A stretch of DNA of 64,000 nt from Microstegium vimineum (Eukaryota > Streptophyta > Magnoliopsida > Poales > Poaceae), in assembly GCA_022036555.1 (NCBI GenBank), contig CM039122.1:53456693-53520692 (forward strand), read 5' to 3'. Positions within the stretch are counted from its first letter, which is position 1. Each line of letters begins with the position of its first letter. Below the pieces are notes generated by a model, which was given only the letters and a program-made list of their open reading frames with translations, was not told where the DNA came from and did not search any database. The position numbers and the translations under genes are program-made. Of the stretch, positions 1 to 10,669 are shown in pieces.

Positions 1-215
1 CTTGTCTCGTCCAGCGTCCATTTATTAAGTAGTTGCATCTACCAATCTACGCAATTCCACACTTGGCTGCTTTTTATTCCATGTTGTTCAAGCGAATCTA
101 AAGGAGGATTACTTGTGAGCTGTGGATGTACCTTGTTGGGAATGAATGGGATTTATTTGGCATCTGCCAGATTAACTAATTCTCTTTTTCCAGAAGGTAG
201 GCCTATGCATTAGCC
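1..215. other. Non-coding flank before LINE insertion
   Basis: No recognisable coding sequence. A pyrimidine-rich tract ending in cag at about 181-192 could be a splice acceptor of the ceramide synthase gene that continues at 1121, so this stretch may be its first intron. The first exon is not in the window. Confidence 0.4.
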
Positions 216-232
216 CTCATCCAGCATTTTGT

Positions 233-1098
233 TTTTTTTAGATTAAGGAACAAAAGAGTTCCGGTCTCCCACATTCATAACCAAATGGGTGCAACCAAAC
301 TGAACCAAGACAACACCACGGTCTAAAGACCAAAAATTGCGAAGCAGATTAACCCCAACTCTAGAATTCTGCTAACCAAACGACACTAAGTGTCTAAACA
401 TGGCACACAAGATACAGCAAAACCAGAGACTGTAGTGTAGATAAACGCCACCTCCAAACTGCAGCTAACCAAATGACACTCGTAGTGTCCAAACACATCA
501 TACAGAAAAACCAATCTAGTTCTCTAAACTCTTGTGTTGCTTCCAAACCGAACTTCTGAAGATTTCCAATAGCATCGCTTCTAGCTGCTTGCATCCAAAC
601 TTCAGAGTCGTTCTCTCTTCCTCTTTAGATAACTGCGACCATTGCCGGATCCAGTATGTGCCCCTGAAGATTACCTGCAAAAATGAGTTAGTATTTTTCT
701 TGTTGAACACCATATCATTTCTATTCAACCACAACGCCCAGCACATAGCCGCTAGCCCCACTAAAATTTGATTTCTCAATTTAGGAGAGAAACTCCTAAG
801 CCATGAACCAAACACGTGAACATTATTTTTGGGTGGTTGAATATTGAAAGTGATGAGTAAAGTATTCCACAAGAATCTTGCCACACAACAGTCAAAGAAG
901 AGATGCTGAACTGTCTCTTTGAGACCACACAGACTGCAGCTATCCTCCCCTTTCCAACCCCACTTAAGCAAATTATCTTTTGTCAACAAAACCCCCCTCT
1001 TTAGGTACCAGAGGAAGATTTTTATTTTCAGGGGCAATTTTGCCTTCCAAAACGGATCTTTTCCCCTGTCCTCGCGGATTTCATTATTTCCCTATACA
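233..1098 (-). mobile_element. 5'-truncated LINE (non-LTR retrotransposon)
   Basis: The insert is bounded by a perfect 17-bp direct repeat, ctcatccagcattttgt, at 216-232 and 1099-1115, which is a target-site duplication. On the minus strand the element ends in a short A tail, seen as the T run at 233-239. Its only coding remnant is the C-terminal zinc-binding domain of a LINE reverse transcriptase (1037-516). Endonuclease and polymerase domains are absent, as expected from 5' truncation during target-primed reverse transcription. The site is directly upstream of the first visible exon of the LAG1-like gene, so the insertion may affect its splicing. Confidence 0.85.
516..1037 (-). pseudogene. 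LINE reverse transcriptase zinc-binding (zf-RVT) domain remnant
   Basis: An open frame of 173 residues carries the zf-RVT signature of plant LINE ORF2 C-termini: an opening PLKIKIFLW block, a CxxC (CSLCG) about 35 residues in, and then H and C in VQHLFFDCCVARFLW. The downstream WALWLNRND block is also typical of this family. The rest of ORF2 is missing. It is not a host gene; it is the 3' coding end of the LINE at 233-1098. Confidence 0.85.
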
Positions 1099-1120
1099 CT
1101 CATCCAGCATTTTGTGTATA

Positions 1121-2508
1121 GTGGTTAGCCAGGAAGCTGATTTTCAAGGAGGATGAGAAGCTTGGTCCTACTACATATGCAGGCAAGAGAAAGATCAGGA
1201 AATTTAAAGAATCAGCTTGGAAATGCATTTATTTCCTTTCTGGGGAGCTATTGGCATTGTCTGTGACGTACAACGAGCCATGGTTCACAACCACTAGAAA
1301 TTTCTGGGTTGGACCAGGTGATCAGATCTGGCCAGATCAAAAAATAAAGTATGTCAGACATCTTCTCGTTTTTGAGGAGCAAGATCTTCTTTGGCCACCT
1401 TTTATTATTTTAGTTATACCAAGTTATAACAAACGGATTTTGTTTCCCAGATTTAAACTCAAGGCGGTCTATATGTACGTTGCTGGTTTTTACACATACT
1501 CGATATTTGCCCTTTTGTTTTGGGAAACAAGGCGCTCAGACTTCGGTATTTCAATGACTCATCATGTAGCAACCGTTTGTCTGATAGCACTGTCTTACAT
1601 ATTCAGGTGCACTCTTGCTATCTGTTTTTTTATTTATCTTTGAATCCAAGTCAAGTTGCATTCTCATACATCTTTCTTCTCAACACATACTCAGACACTG
1701 ACAGTTTGTGAATATTTATTTATACTGGCAGTTGCATTTTAAAAATAAGTAATTTGGAAATGTTTTTTTCTAAAACAGATTTGCCCGGGTGGGTTCAGTT
1801 GTCCTTGCCATTCATGATGCAACTGATGTATTCCTGGAGGTTGGAAAAATTTCCAAGTATAGTGGCCACGAGTTGTTTGCAGATGTTTCATTTCTTGTTT
1901 TCGTCAGTTCTTGGGTACTCCTTCGCCTTATATATTATCCATTCTGGATTCTCTGGAGCACGAGGTAAAGATGAGTAACTAATGCATGGGTCTGTATACT
2001 TTAGGGGTTCGGTATTAATAAAACTATGCACTTATTCTTAAATTTCAGCTATGAAGTTGTTCTGACTCTAGACAAGGAGAAGCATAAAGTTGACGGGCCA
2101 ATATACTACTATGTATTCAACAGTCTTCTCTTTTCGCTACTTGTTCTACACATATATTGGTGGGTTTTAATGTATCGGATGCTTGTGAACCAAATACAGT
2201 CTAGAGGGCACGTTGGGGATGATATACGATCTGGTAAGGTTCTCCTTTTCCTTAGATTCTTCTGTTATTATATGAGGCTGAAATTGGATAAAGCATTCTT
2301 TGGAGTTAAAATTCTGGTTATAGTTGAATATACCATCAGCTCTTAGTATTCCAGCCATGCATGTATTTGTCTTGGGGCTTATGCATTATCTATCACTTGC
2401 TAAAAGACTAACACGTACTATAAGAATCAGATTTATTTATGTATCATAAGACTCACTGTTACCCACCCTCATGTAGATTCTGAAGATGAAGAGGAACATG
2501 AGGATTGA
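1121..2508 (+). CDS. LAG1/ASC1-type ceramide synthase, 3' part of gene
   Basis: Ceramide synthases are multi-span ER membrane enzymes with a TLC domain that join a fatty acyl-CoA to a long-chain base in sphingolipid synthesis. Five exons with GT-AG borders and matching phases are seen: about 1121-1348, 1451-1606, 1779-1964, 2049-2233 and 2477-2508 (stop tga 2506). The spliced product contains the plant LAG1 block KFKESAWKC, SVTYNEPWF, GPGDQIWPDQ, then the Lag1 motif: paired His (MTHHVATVC) followed by the two Asp of IHDATDVFLE. It ends in an acidic tail, SDSEDEEEHED, as in plant LOH/ASC1-like proteins. The N-terminal exon(s) are missing, either upstream of the window or disrupted. The start of exon 1121 is uncertain because a LINE ends six bases before it. 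Coding sequence is otherwise open with no lesion, so the gene may be active. Confidence 0.88.
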
Positions 2509-3389
2509 TTGAGCCGTGTAAAGTCTGGAAGATGATAAGGAACGTGGGGATTGATTGATCTGTATAAGTTCCAAAGGCGAAAAGGAACACACATGGATGG
2601 ATTGATGGATTGAGAAGGTGAAAACTGAAAAGGAACATGTTGTACTGCAGTATCAGATCATTCTGCTGTTTTCCTTTTGTGCTGTTTCTTGATAAGTAAC
2701 AATACATTAGTGCCCTTCTCTAGGTGAGCATCATCGATAGATGTCACTTGGGCATTATCTATTGATGTAAAATTAGGTCACATTGTATAGCGCACACACA
2801 ACAGTTAATGGAAAAAAAACTTTAGCAGTGCGCACTGCCTCTACCTTGGCCAGTTCGCCCTTTCAATACTGGGCTCAAATCAATGCTAACTTCTCATAAA
2901 ATTATTTGAAACAATAAGAATATTGCGATTTATGCTACCTTCTCTAAGCTAAAATCATGTTCACTTTTATAAAGATAGCACACAAGCATATTATAAGTTA
3001 TGTCCATGAGTCGTTTTAATTTTTTTTATTTATCACCAGTCTATGGCATTCAAAATATGATATCTTACTTTCAATTGAGTGCGATTGGCATGGTTGTAGC
3101 TTCTATTGCTAGTCATCTGAAATGCTGGACTTATCTTTTATAATTTCTCTTATGGTACACTTTCTCTATACATTTTAGATTTTACCATTCACCTTTTGCT
3201 ATCAGAGCATGCTCTAACAATAGAATATTTCAAGTGAACTTATAAAACAAAAGTGTAGTACCAAGATAATGAAATAAGCAGTCTGCCAAAAATAACTGTT
3301 CATTATATCCTAGAGCGTCACTCACAGCAAACCATATGATTGCTAAACTATCCGATTGTAAACGGAACATAGTATTTCCTCCCGTTATA
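2509..3389. other. Intergenic region between convergent genes
   Basis: AT-rich non-coding DNA between the 3' ends of the LAG1-like gene (+) and the CONSTANS-like gene (-). It should hold both 3' UTRs. Just after the LAG1 stop, short imperfect direct repeats of gatgatt/gaacatg-like sequence occur (about 2485-2640). No other feature seen. Confidence 0.6.
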
Positions 3390-4994
3390 TCAGAACCATG
3401 GAATGGCACCATAGCTACTATTGGGTAGATCTGGTGGTGAGGACATTTGATCCACTTTAAGCTCTACATCTGATATTTTGGCGAATCGACCCTTGATCCG
3501 GGGCCGTGCTTCAGCATATGCTTTTCTTGTTGCGTACCTTATAGTCTTATCAAACTTTCTTGCCTGCCTTTTCTCCTTGTACCTGAGGATCCTGGCTGCT
3601 CTGTACCTGGGGCTCAAATGCACTGGCATCTGAAACGAGCAGACTGGTAATAGGTCCACCCCGCCAGTTGTTAGAATATTGAGGTTTGATATACCTGCTA
3701 TGGTAGTGTCTGGTACTATACCCCCCTCATTGATGAAAGAGATAGCTGAGATGAAATTGGCAAATAGTTACTGAATATGTGAATGATAAATTGCAGGTAT
3801 ACAAACCATGCAATAATATTGATCTGGGATCCAATTGTTTTGACTTTTGATACTGTACAAACTAAAATGTAGTATATCACAGTGTTGAGAAGTTGTACAT
3901 GATTAATGGGCTTTGTCAGAATCTAGGACAACTGCAAGCACACTATTAGTTCTTGTTTGGATCCTAATGTAGGGGGATAACTGGAGGGAATTATTTATCT
4001 AAAATATTTAAAAGGAAGAAAGATAAACTTAAAGAGGCAAGCTAATGCAAATAGAAATATAGAATACAGATGAGTTGCATCCTTTTGCACCCACAGTGAA
4101 CTTTTGCAGAGTATCGATTCAGAAGATAAATAGATCACTACATGAGTACGGCGGTTTATTAATGGATTAACCTGAGCCGATGGTGCTTAAGATAAATAGA
4201 TCAATTCATGATTAATATAGAAATAGATTACTTACTCTGCTGGTGGTAGTGTTTTTTGCACCTCCAATTCCATAAACACTCTGCTGCTGCTCATATACCA
4301 TGGCGAGCTGCGAAGGTACTACAAACTCGCTCCATTCCTTCTCTAGATACCTTCTCTGTATCTGCTGCTGTTCTTGCATTCTGTACTGCTCTGGGTTTCT
4401 GGTGATGTTGCTGTGATAGTACGGATTATATTCACTAAGATCAAAATATTGATCTACATCACCAAAAACCATTTTCTTGTTACTATTGTTGTTTGCAGTG
4501 GCGGTGGTGTTGGTACAATTGCTATAATCAGAATCCTCCGTGAGCAGGAGCCAAGAATCCACTTCCTCTTCTTCCTCCTTGATACCATGGGTAATAACAA
4601 AAGCTTTTCCCTCATCAAAACCAGAGGGGACTGGAATAGCAGCAGCTGGAAGTGGCAGCACAGGCACTCGCTGGTGTCTTTGAGCTAGTGTATTTGCAGA
4701 GTGCACCTTTGCATCACAGGAGATACATAGTGCTGCTGCATCTACAGAGCATGTCAATACTGTGGATGCACTCTTGCATACCTCACATACATGCACATGC
4801 TCATGAAGTGATGCCACTTGATTAGCAGAATGAAACTCTTTATGACATGACACGCAGAGACACTTAGCATCAGAATGGCAGTAAACCATGCTTTGCACTG
4901 CATGGCATCCATCGCATGGACTGGCCATCGGAGAACTTCTGCCCACAGCTTCCTGCTCGAAAAGGTTAGTACTGAAATTACAATTCATGAACAT
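3390..4994 (-). CDS. CONSTANS-like transcription factor (two B-boxes plus CCT domain)
   Basis: Two exons: 4994-4236 (253 codons, phase 0) and 3629-3390 (79 codons plus stop), with a 606-bp intron with GT-AG borders. The predicted protein is 332 residues. Residues about 27-67 and 70-107 form two B-boxes with the full zinc ligand spacing (C-x2-C-x8-C-x2-D-x4-C-x2-C-x4-H-x8-H), starting CDGC and CEVC. The middle is acidic, then Asn- and Gln-rich. Exon 2 encodes the CCT domain (RYRAARILRYKEKR...RPRIKGRFAKI), which in this family binds NF-YB/YC and CO-responsive promoter elements. The C-terminus ends YGAIPWF, resembling the GVVPSF-type tail of group I CO proteins. Such proteins act in the nucleus in photoperiod control of flowering. 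B-box 1 is diverged from grass Hd1-type sequences, so this is a COL paralogue rather than clear Hd1. The reading frame is intact. Confidence 0.88.
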
Positions 4995-5759
4995 AGAACC
5001 TTGCGACTTGTACTTCTAAAGTATAGAGGTCTTAGCTAATTTCGTAGCTTACGTATCTTCTCCCATTCTTTTGGTCTCTCACAGTTTCTTATGGTTTTTT
5101 GAGTGGCAGTTACCACTGTTTGAAGTCCAGTACTTCAGTGTGTAGTCTAATAGTAGGGTGGCACTGGAATCCAGAGAGTAACATGTAGTGCCATTCATGG
5201 AGCTGAGCAGAGCTGTGCCCCTAGGCCGTAGCCCCTAGCTTGTATTTGTATGTGGATGCTGCTAATGCACTGCCTGCCTTGATGCCAATCTTCAAATGCA
5301 GTGTCATTTTCAGATAAAGATTTGCTCCAGTTTGTAGAGTAGAGAATAAAACATAGCACTTTTTTCAGGCAAGTCAGGATCGTCTGATTGACTAAGTGCC
5401 AAAAACTTTGGAAACCAGTTTGAAGACTCTCAGTGTTAAGGTGTTAAGACTGTCACTGTTAAGGTGTTACGATTTTGGAAACCAAAGGTCGAAGAATATA
5501 TAACAAAAAAAGGAAGTAAAGCGTGCAGATGCCCCTCGCTCTCTGTATGAATATCTTTTGCAAAAGAGAAAGGAAGGGTGGGTATCTTGGATTCTGGTTT
5601 GATTTTTTCTTTTATGCCAGCTGTTGCCATTTCCCTTAGCCGTTCCGCTTTTGGAACCTCCTGTGAGGTAGGAACTTGACATAGATGGGAAAAGTTCTAA
5701 AGCATCCTGCCATGTCACTAAATATTTCTTTGGCACCATAGTGGTCTGCAAATATCTAA
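4995..5759. other. Upstream region of the CONSTANS-like gene
   Basis: Promoter/5' UTR side of the minus-strand COL gene. No ORF that I trust and no recognised element. The block ends at the TAA (5757-5759) that serves as target duplication of the Tourist-like MITE. Confidence 0.5.
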
Positions 5760-5773
5760 GGGCCTGGACTAAA

Positions 5774-6119
5774 TGATGGATTAGGATCGCTCGCAATTGT
5801 CACTGAAAACACTCGCTCTCTCTCACGAACACGATGAACGCGGTTTGGCGCAGCGCACAAACTTACTGCTTTTCTATTTTCTTTCTCCTTTTATTCACCC
5901 ACGCAATTACAGACATGGTCAGGCCACGATCGCCCACGCCCCGATTCTGTTGCGCCATCCCACAACCACGGAACGTGGGCGCCATTGCCGGGCTGACCTC
6001 CACAACTCACGCACACTGCATGAAATAAAAGACTCACGCGCACGACGCGGTCACGCCGTGCTCACCGCTAAACTAGAACACACACTCACACCACAACCCA
6101 ACATGTTTATTTCCCAACA
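5774..6119 (-). repeat. 3' LTR of the copia element
   Basis: 346 bp, matching the LTR at 12366-12743 over its length except for a 32-bp block present only in the other copy (right LTR about 12430-12465). TG...CA ends. Small ORFs found in both LTRs are not genes. Confidence 0.92.
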
Positions 6120-6131
6120 TACTCCCCCCTA
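6120..6131 (-). promoter_or_regulatory. Polypurine tract of the copia element
   Basis: The minus strand reads ttaggggggagta next to the 3' LTR, the primer site for plus-strand DNA synthesis in LTR retrotransposons. It directly abuts the end of the RNase H frame. Confidence 0.8.
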
Positions 6132-6445
6132 ATCATGTTGCGTCGTACCAGTGTTGATGATGCCACTCCGCGCTCGAAGTTCTTGAAGTCGATCTCGAGG
6201 GAGCGGCTTTGTCAGCAGGTCTGCTAGCTGATCGCCGGTTCTGATGTAGTCCGTCTCCAGTGAACCATTGCTGATGCAATCTCGAATGAAGTGGAAGCGG
6301 ACGTCAATGTGCTTGCTTCGCTCATGCAGCACCGTGTTCTTGGCGAGTGCTAGTGCCGACTTGTTGTCGATGTACAACAGAGGTGCGACGACCCTTGTGT
6401 TCACCAGATCCGCCAGCAACTTGGAGAGCCAAAGACCTTGGCAGG

Positions 6446-8117
6446 TGAAAGGATCAAGATGCCCAAGAGGGGGGGGGTTTTTTGAATTGGGCTTGTTTTA
6501 AATTTCTAAAGCAAATATGAAAACCTATCAAATGCCAATCACCCCCTAGTGCCTACGATCCGTGTGTCCTAGCTAGAAAGCGGTAGCAGTTCATAGGAAT
6601 TAAAGACAACCTAAGCAATTCTAGTAGATAATATAAAAACAAGACGGAAAGTAATGCGGAAATGTAAAGAGCTAGGGAAAAGAAATTCTCAGTGACACAG
6701 CAATTTTTTTCCCGAGGTATCGAGGTGTCGACACACCCCCCTAGTCCTCGTTGGAGCACCTCGCAAGGTATCGCTCTCCCTCTACCCGCGCAAGGGTAGA
6801 GTGCTCTCTACGGGCTGATTCTTCGCCACTCCGGCTCGGTGAATCGCCCACAACCGATCACAAGAGCTTGGAGAAAAGCCGCCGACAATCTCCCGGCGGT
6901 CACTTCCTTCGAACACCACCAAACCGTCTAGGTGCTGTCGAACACCAAGAGTAACAAGCACAAGACCTTCACTTGACCCACTCAAGGCTAGGAAGGTGGA
7001 TGGATGCACACAAGTCACTCCTAATCACTCTAGGAGGGAAGAACAAGATGAACTCTCTCTAATCTCTCCCTCACTAGCCTCTTGACTCTCCAAAAGATTT
7101 CTCAAGGTGTCACCAGTTGAAACAATGGCCAAGAGTCCCTCTAAGGACCAAGGGGGCAACTATAAATAGTCCCCACCTCCAAAACTAGCCGTTTTTTACT
7201 TTTTCTTCTCTCTGCGTAGCCACCGGACTAGTCCGGAGCTCATACCACCGGACCATGCACACTGGTCCGGAGCTCACTCTGGATTCAAACTCAGGCACCG
7301 TCGGACTACTCTGCTTGGTCCGACGCACTGGTCCGGAGCCTCGATGCTCTCTGAGTGAAAAACTTTCTCTCTTTTACGAACCACCAGACCACTCTCCTTG
7401 GTCTGGTGCCCTGGTCCGACGCTCTGGTCCGGAGCCAGGGAGCTCTCTGCATTAACTCAACCTCCTGTCATGAGGCGTCGGACTAACCGTCAGACTAGTC
7501 CGGAGCCTTCTCTGTCTCTGAACCAAGCCACCGGACCACTCTTCAATGGTCTGACGCTTTCCAGACAGGTGGTCCGGAGCTCCTCGAGCTGAGATTTTGC
7601 CTAAGTCAGGGACCGTCGGACCACTCTCCTTGGTCCGACGCCCACTTAACAGAGTGGTCCGGAGCTTCTTTCTCTCTCTATTTCAACTGTTTTCGCTGAG
7701 ATTTCTCAAGGGATTTTGCTCCTACCATTTCTAGGGTTTACCAAGGGCTAAAAGCAAGGTGTCTAGAACAAGTTGTGACAAGTGTGCATATACCCACTCT
7801 CCTAAACTCTCCTAGGTCAAGCTACTAACCTCATACCCCCCTTTATAGTACGGTCAAAGGAAAAACAAAAGCCCTAGCTATATTTAGTGCCCTTCTCAAC
7901 CTTATGGCACTAAGAACTAGCCTAGTCTTCGACGTGTATTATCATCCTTTGTAACCGAAACGATTTCCATCTTGGGGGCATGAATATCCATTAAGCCCAT
8001 TCAAATTTCATCACTTATGACCTAACATAAACAACTTTGCCTCTGCAAAACACACGTTAGTCATAGTGATCTAGTATTGTCGTTAATCGCCTAAACACAA
8101 GGGTCCATGATTCTTCA
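6446..8117 (-). mobile_element. Solo LTR of a Sirevirus-like element nested in the copia RNase H
   Basis: 1672 bp with TG...CA ends (tgaaagg at 6446, cttca at 8117) and a 5-bp target duplication gcagg at 6441-6445 and 8118-8122. No internal domain is present, so it is a solo LTR left by LTR-LTR recombination. Its reverse complement, starting at 8117, matches the LTR beginning at 63641 almost base for base over the roughly 360 bases available. Positions about 7215-7670 hold many tccgga-centred palindromes, typical of Sirevirus LTRs of grasses. Confidence 0.88.
7215..7670. repeat. Cluster of TCCGGA-type palindromes in the solo LTR
   Basis: Motifs such as ccggactagtccgga, actggtccggagc and ggtccgacgc recur about every 20-50 bases. 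They are CpG-rich and partly palindromic. Similar palindromic clusters are described from Sirevirus LTRs; role unknown (regulatory or methylation-related). Confidence 0.7.
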
Positions 8118-9713
8118 GCAGGCCGCAGTGGTACCAGCAATATACTCCGCCTTGCATGAAGAGAGTGCCACCACGCGCTGTTTTTGGGACTGCCAGCTTA
8201 CAGGATTCTGACCGAGGAAGAAGAGAGCTCCAGACGTGCTCTTCCTGTCATCGCAGTCCCTAGCCAAATCTGCATCACTGTAGCCGACGAGCTCCAATGC
8301 ACCCTCACCGCGTCTGTAGACACAGCCATGAGAGCGCGTGCCTGCAATGTTCCTGAGAAGATGCTTGACGGCGCTCCAGTGTTCTGTTGTCGGCGCCTCC
8401 ATGAATCTGCTCACCATGCCCACGGCGAACGCAATGTCCGGCCGCATGTGCACCAGATACCGCAAGCTTCCAACGATGCTACGGTACAGAGTAGCATCGA
8501 CCGGCGGATTTGAACTCACCTTGCTCAACTTGAGTCGAGGCTCCATAGGAGTACTGCACAGATTGCACCCCTTGAGCCCAACCTTCTCAACAATCTTGTC
8601 CGCGTATGCACTCTGGCATAGTGTAATGTCGTTCGCGCTCTGATGGACCTCAATTCCCAAATAGTAGTGCAAAAGGCCGAGATCACTCATACTGAACAAC
8701 CTTGTCATCTCCTTCTTGAAACGATTGACCTTCGTCTGGTTCGCCCCGACCACGACGAGATCATCCACATACACGCCAACGAGCAGCAGATCATCGTCGG
8801 CGCCTCGCACGTACACTGCATGCTCCGCCGCACTCCATCTGAACCCAAGCTTCAGCAGTGAGCTGTCCAACTTGGCGTTCCAAGCTCTGGGCGCCTGCCG
8901 TAGCCCGTACAACGCCTTGTTGAGCTTGTACACCTTCCTCTCCTTGCCTCGGATTGCAAACCCCGGAGGCTGCTCGACGTAGACTTCCTCCGCCAAGTCG
9001 CCATTCAGGAACGCGGACTTCACGTCGAGGTGGTGCACCGTCCACCCACGGTGTGCGGCAATGGCGAGGAGGAACCGCACTGATTCCAGACGTGCCACGG
9101 GCGCGAACACTTCTTCAAAATCGACGTCGGCTCGTTGCACGTACCCTTTTGCCACCAGGTGTGCCTTGTGCCTGGTGATGTTTCCTTCAACATCTCTCTT
9201 GATCTTGAACATCCATTTTAGGCCAATGGTTTTCTTGTCGGGTGGAGCATCAGTGAGAGTCCAGGTCTCATTGTCAACGATGGACTTGAGCTCTTCAGCC
9301 ATGGCCTTCCTCCACTCCTGTGCGCCTGACGCCTCATGATAGTTGGTGGGCTCCTGGTCAACAGCCAGAAGCAGATCGTCATCTGCCACCAGCTCATCAT
9401 CGTCGTAGAGCAGATTGTCGACGACCCTGAAACGGTGTGGCAGATCGTCGTCGGCGTCAGCGTCCAGGGTCTCTAGCGCCCCGGATGTGGGAGACACAAA
9501 TTCCACAGGTACGTCAACTCTCCGCGGTAGCTCTCCCTGCCAAGGTACAGGATCTCCCTGCACCCGTGGCGTGCGTGGCGACGATGCGCCTGATGTTGTT
9601 GCTGATGACGCAGACTCCGACGTCGTACCTGCCGCTGGCGGTGACGATGGAGGGGTCGGAGTAGCGGCAACAGACGATGTAGCTCCTCCTTGTGGTGACG
9701 CCAAGGGCGACGC

Positions 9714-10666
9714 CTACCCTATCGGTTCAGTGGTGGGAGGTGTCTCCTCAGCATCATCCTCCCACTCGTCCTCCACCAGGAATTCTTCCTGGATGACGCT
9801 GTTACCGGTCACGCCCGTGTCGTTGTTGTCGGGCGCAGACCAGTCCCAGACCGCATCTTCTTCGAACACCGCATCACGCGTGACGTGCACACGGCTCGCA
9901 ACGGGATCATATACCCTGTACGCCTTTGAGCCCTCCTCATAGCCAATCAGCACCATCTTCTTGCTCCTGTCATCCAGCTTCCCGGAGTGCAGCTTTGTGA
10001 TCTTGACATGAGCTACACAACCGAACACGCGCAGGAAGTGGACAGCTGGTTTGACGCCGAACCATGCTTCATGCGGTGTCCGACCCACCAGGCTTCGCGT
10101 TGGTGCTCGATTCAAGAGGAAGACCGTCGTCATCACAACTTCTCCCCAGAGCCACGTCGGAATGTTCTTGGCCTTCATCATACTCCGTGCCATGGCGAGC
10201 ATGGACTGGTTCCTCCGTTCCACCACACCGTTTGCTGGGGCTATACGGTGCGGTCAGATGGCGCTTGATGCCGTGCTCGGAGCAGTACTCGAGGAAGCTC
10301 GTGGACACGAACTCCCCCCCCACGATCAGTGCGGAACGTCTGGATGCGTCATCCTGCTTCATTCTCGACACCGGCTCTCAGACGCTTGAACGCATCTTCA
10401 GCGTCTGACTTGTTGGCGAGGAGCACCGCCCACATGTACCTGGACATATCATCAACCACTAGCATGATGTACCGTTTGCCTCCAGGAGTCGGTGGAGTAA
10501 CCGCGCCGCAGAGATCGCCATGGATTAGCTCGAGGGGCTTAGTGGCGCGATACTGGGCCGCCTGCGGGAAAGGCGCCCGCCTCTGCTTCCCCGCCAAGCA
10601 CGCGTCGCAGACGTGCTCGACATGTTCGATCATGGGCAGACCGCGCACCAGCCCGCCGCGGCTCAT
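9714..10666 (-). pseudogene. Copia integrase, frameshifted
   Basis: From 10666 the frame shows the end of the zinc-binding region (CDACLAGKQRRAPF) and the first catalytic Asp (HGDLCG), then VVDDMSRYMW. The middle (about 10371-10230) lies in another frame with EYCSEHGIKRHLTAPYSP. From 10226 the frame is again open: VERRNQSMLAMARSM, LNRAPTRSL and the C-terminal DPVASRVHVTRDAVFEE block. At least two frameshifts separate the pieces. In the parent element these belong to one polyprotein. Confidence 0.88.
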
Positions 10667-10669
10667 CTT

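Larger units (their letters stand above)
6129..9704 (-). pseudogene. Copia reverse transcriptase and RNase H, interrupted
   Basis: From 9704 to 8118 the frame encodes the copia RT (starting around NETWTLTDAPP, KWMFKIKRD, then the catalytic YVDDLVVVG) and the start of RNase H (ASFSD-like GYSDADLARD, SWQSQKQRVVALSS). The RNase H frame stops at the solo LTR and resumes at 6445-6129 (YIDNKSALALAKN, the ADLLTK block, stop at 6129). One 5-bp copy of gcagg is the duplicated target, so removing the insert restores the frame. A stop also separates this ORF from the integrase frame at about 9705-9714. Non-functional. Confidence 0.92.

Noticed and set aside
5797..6132. Plus-strand ORFs in the copia LTR
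   Set aside because: The same frames recur in the other LTR (12365-12652) and are antisense by-products of the LTR sequence.
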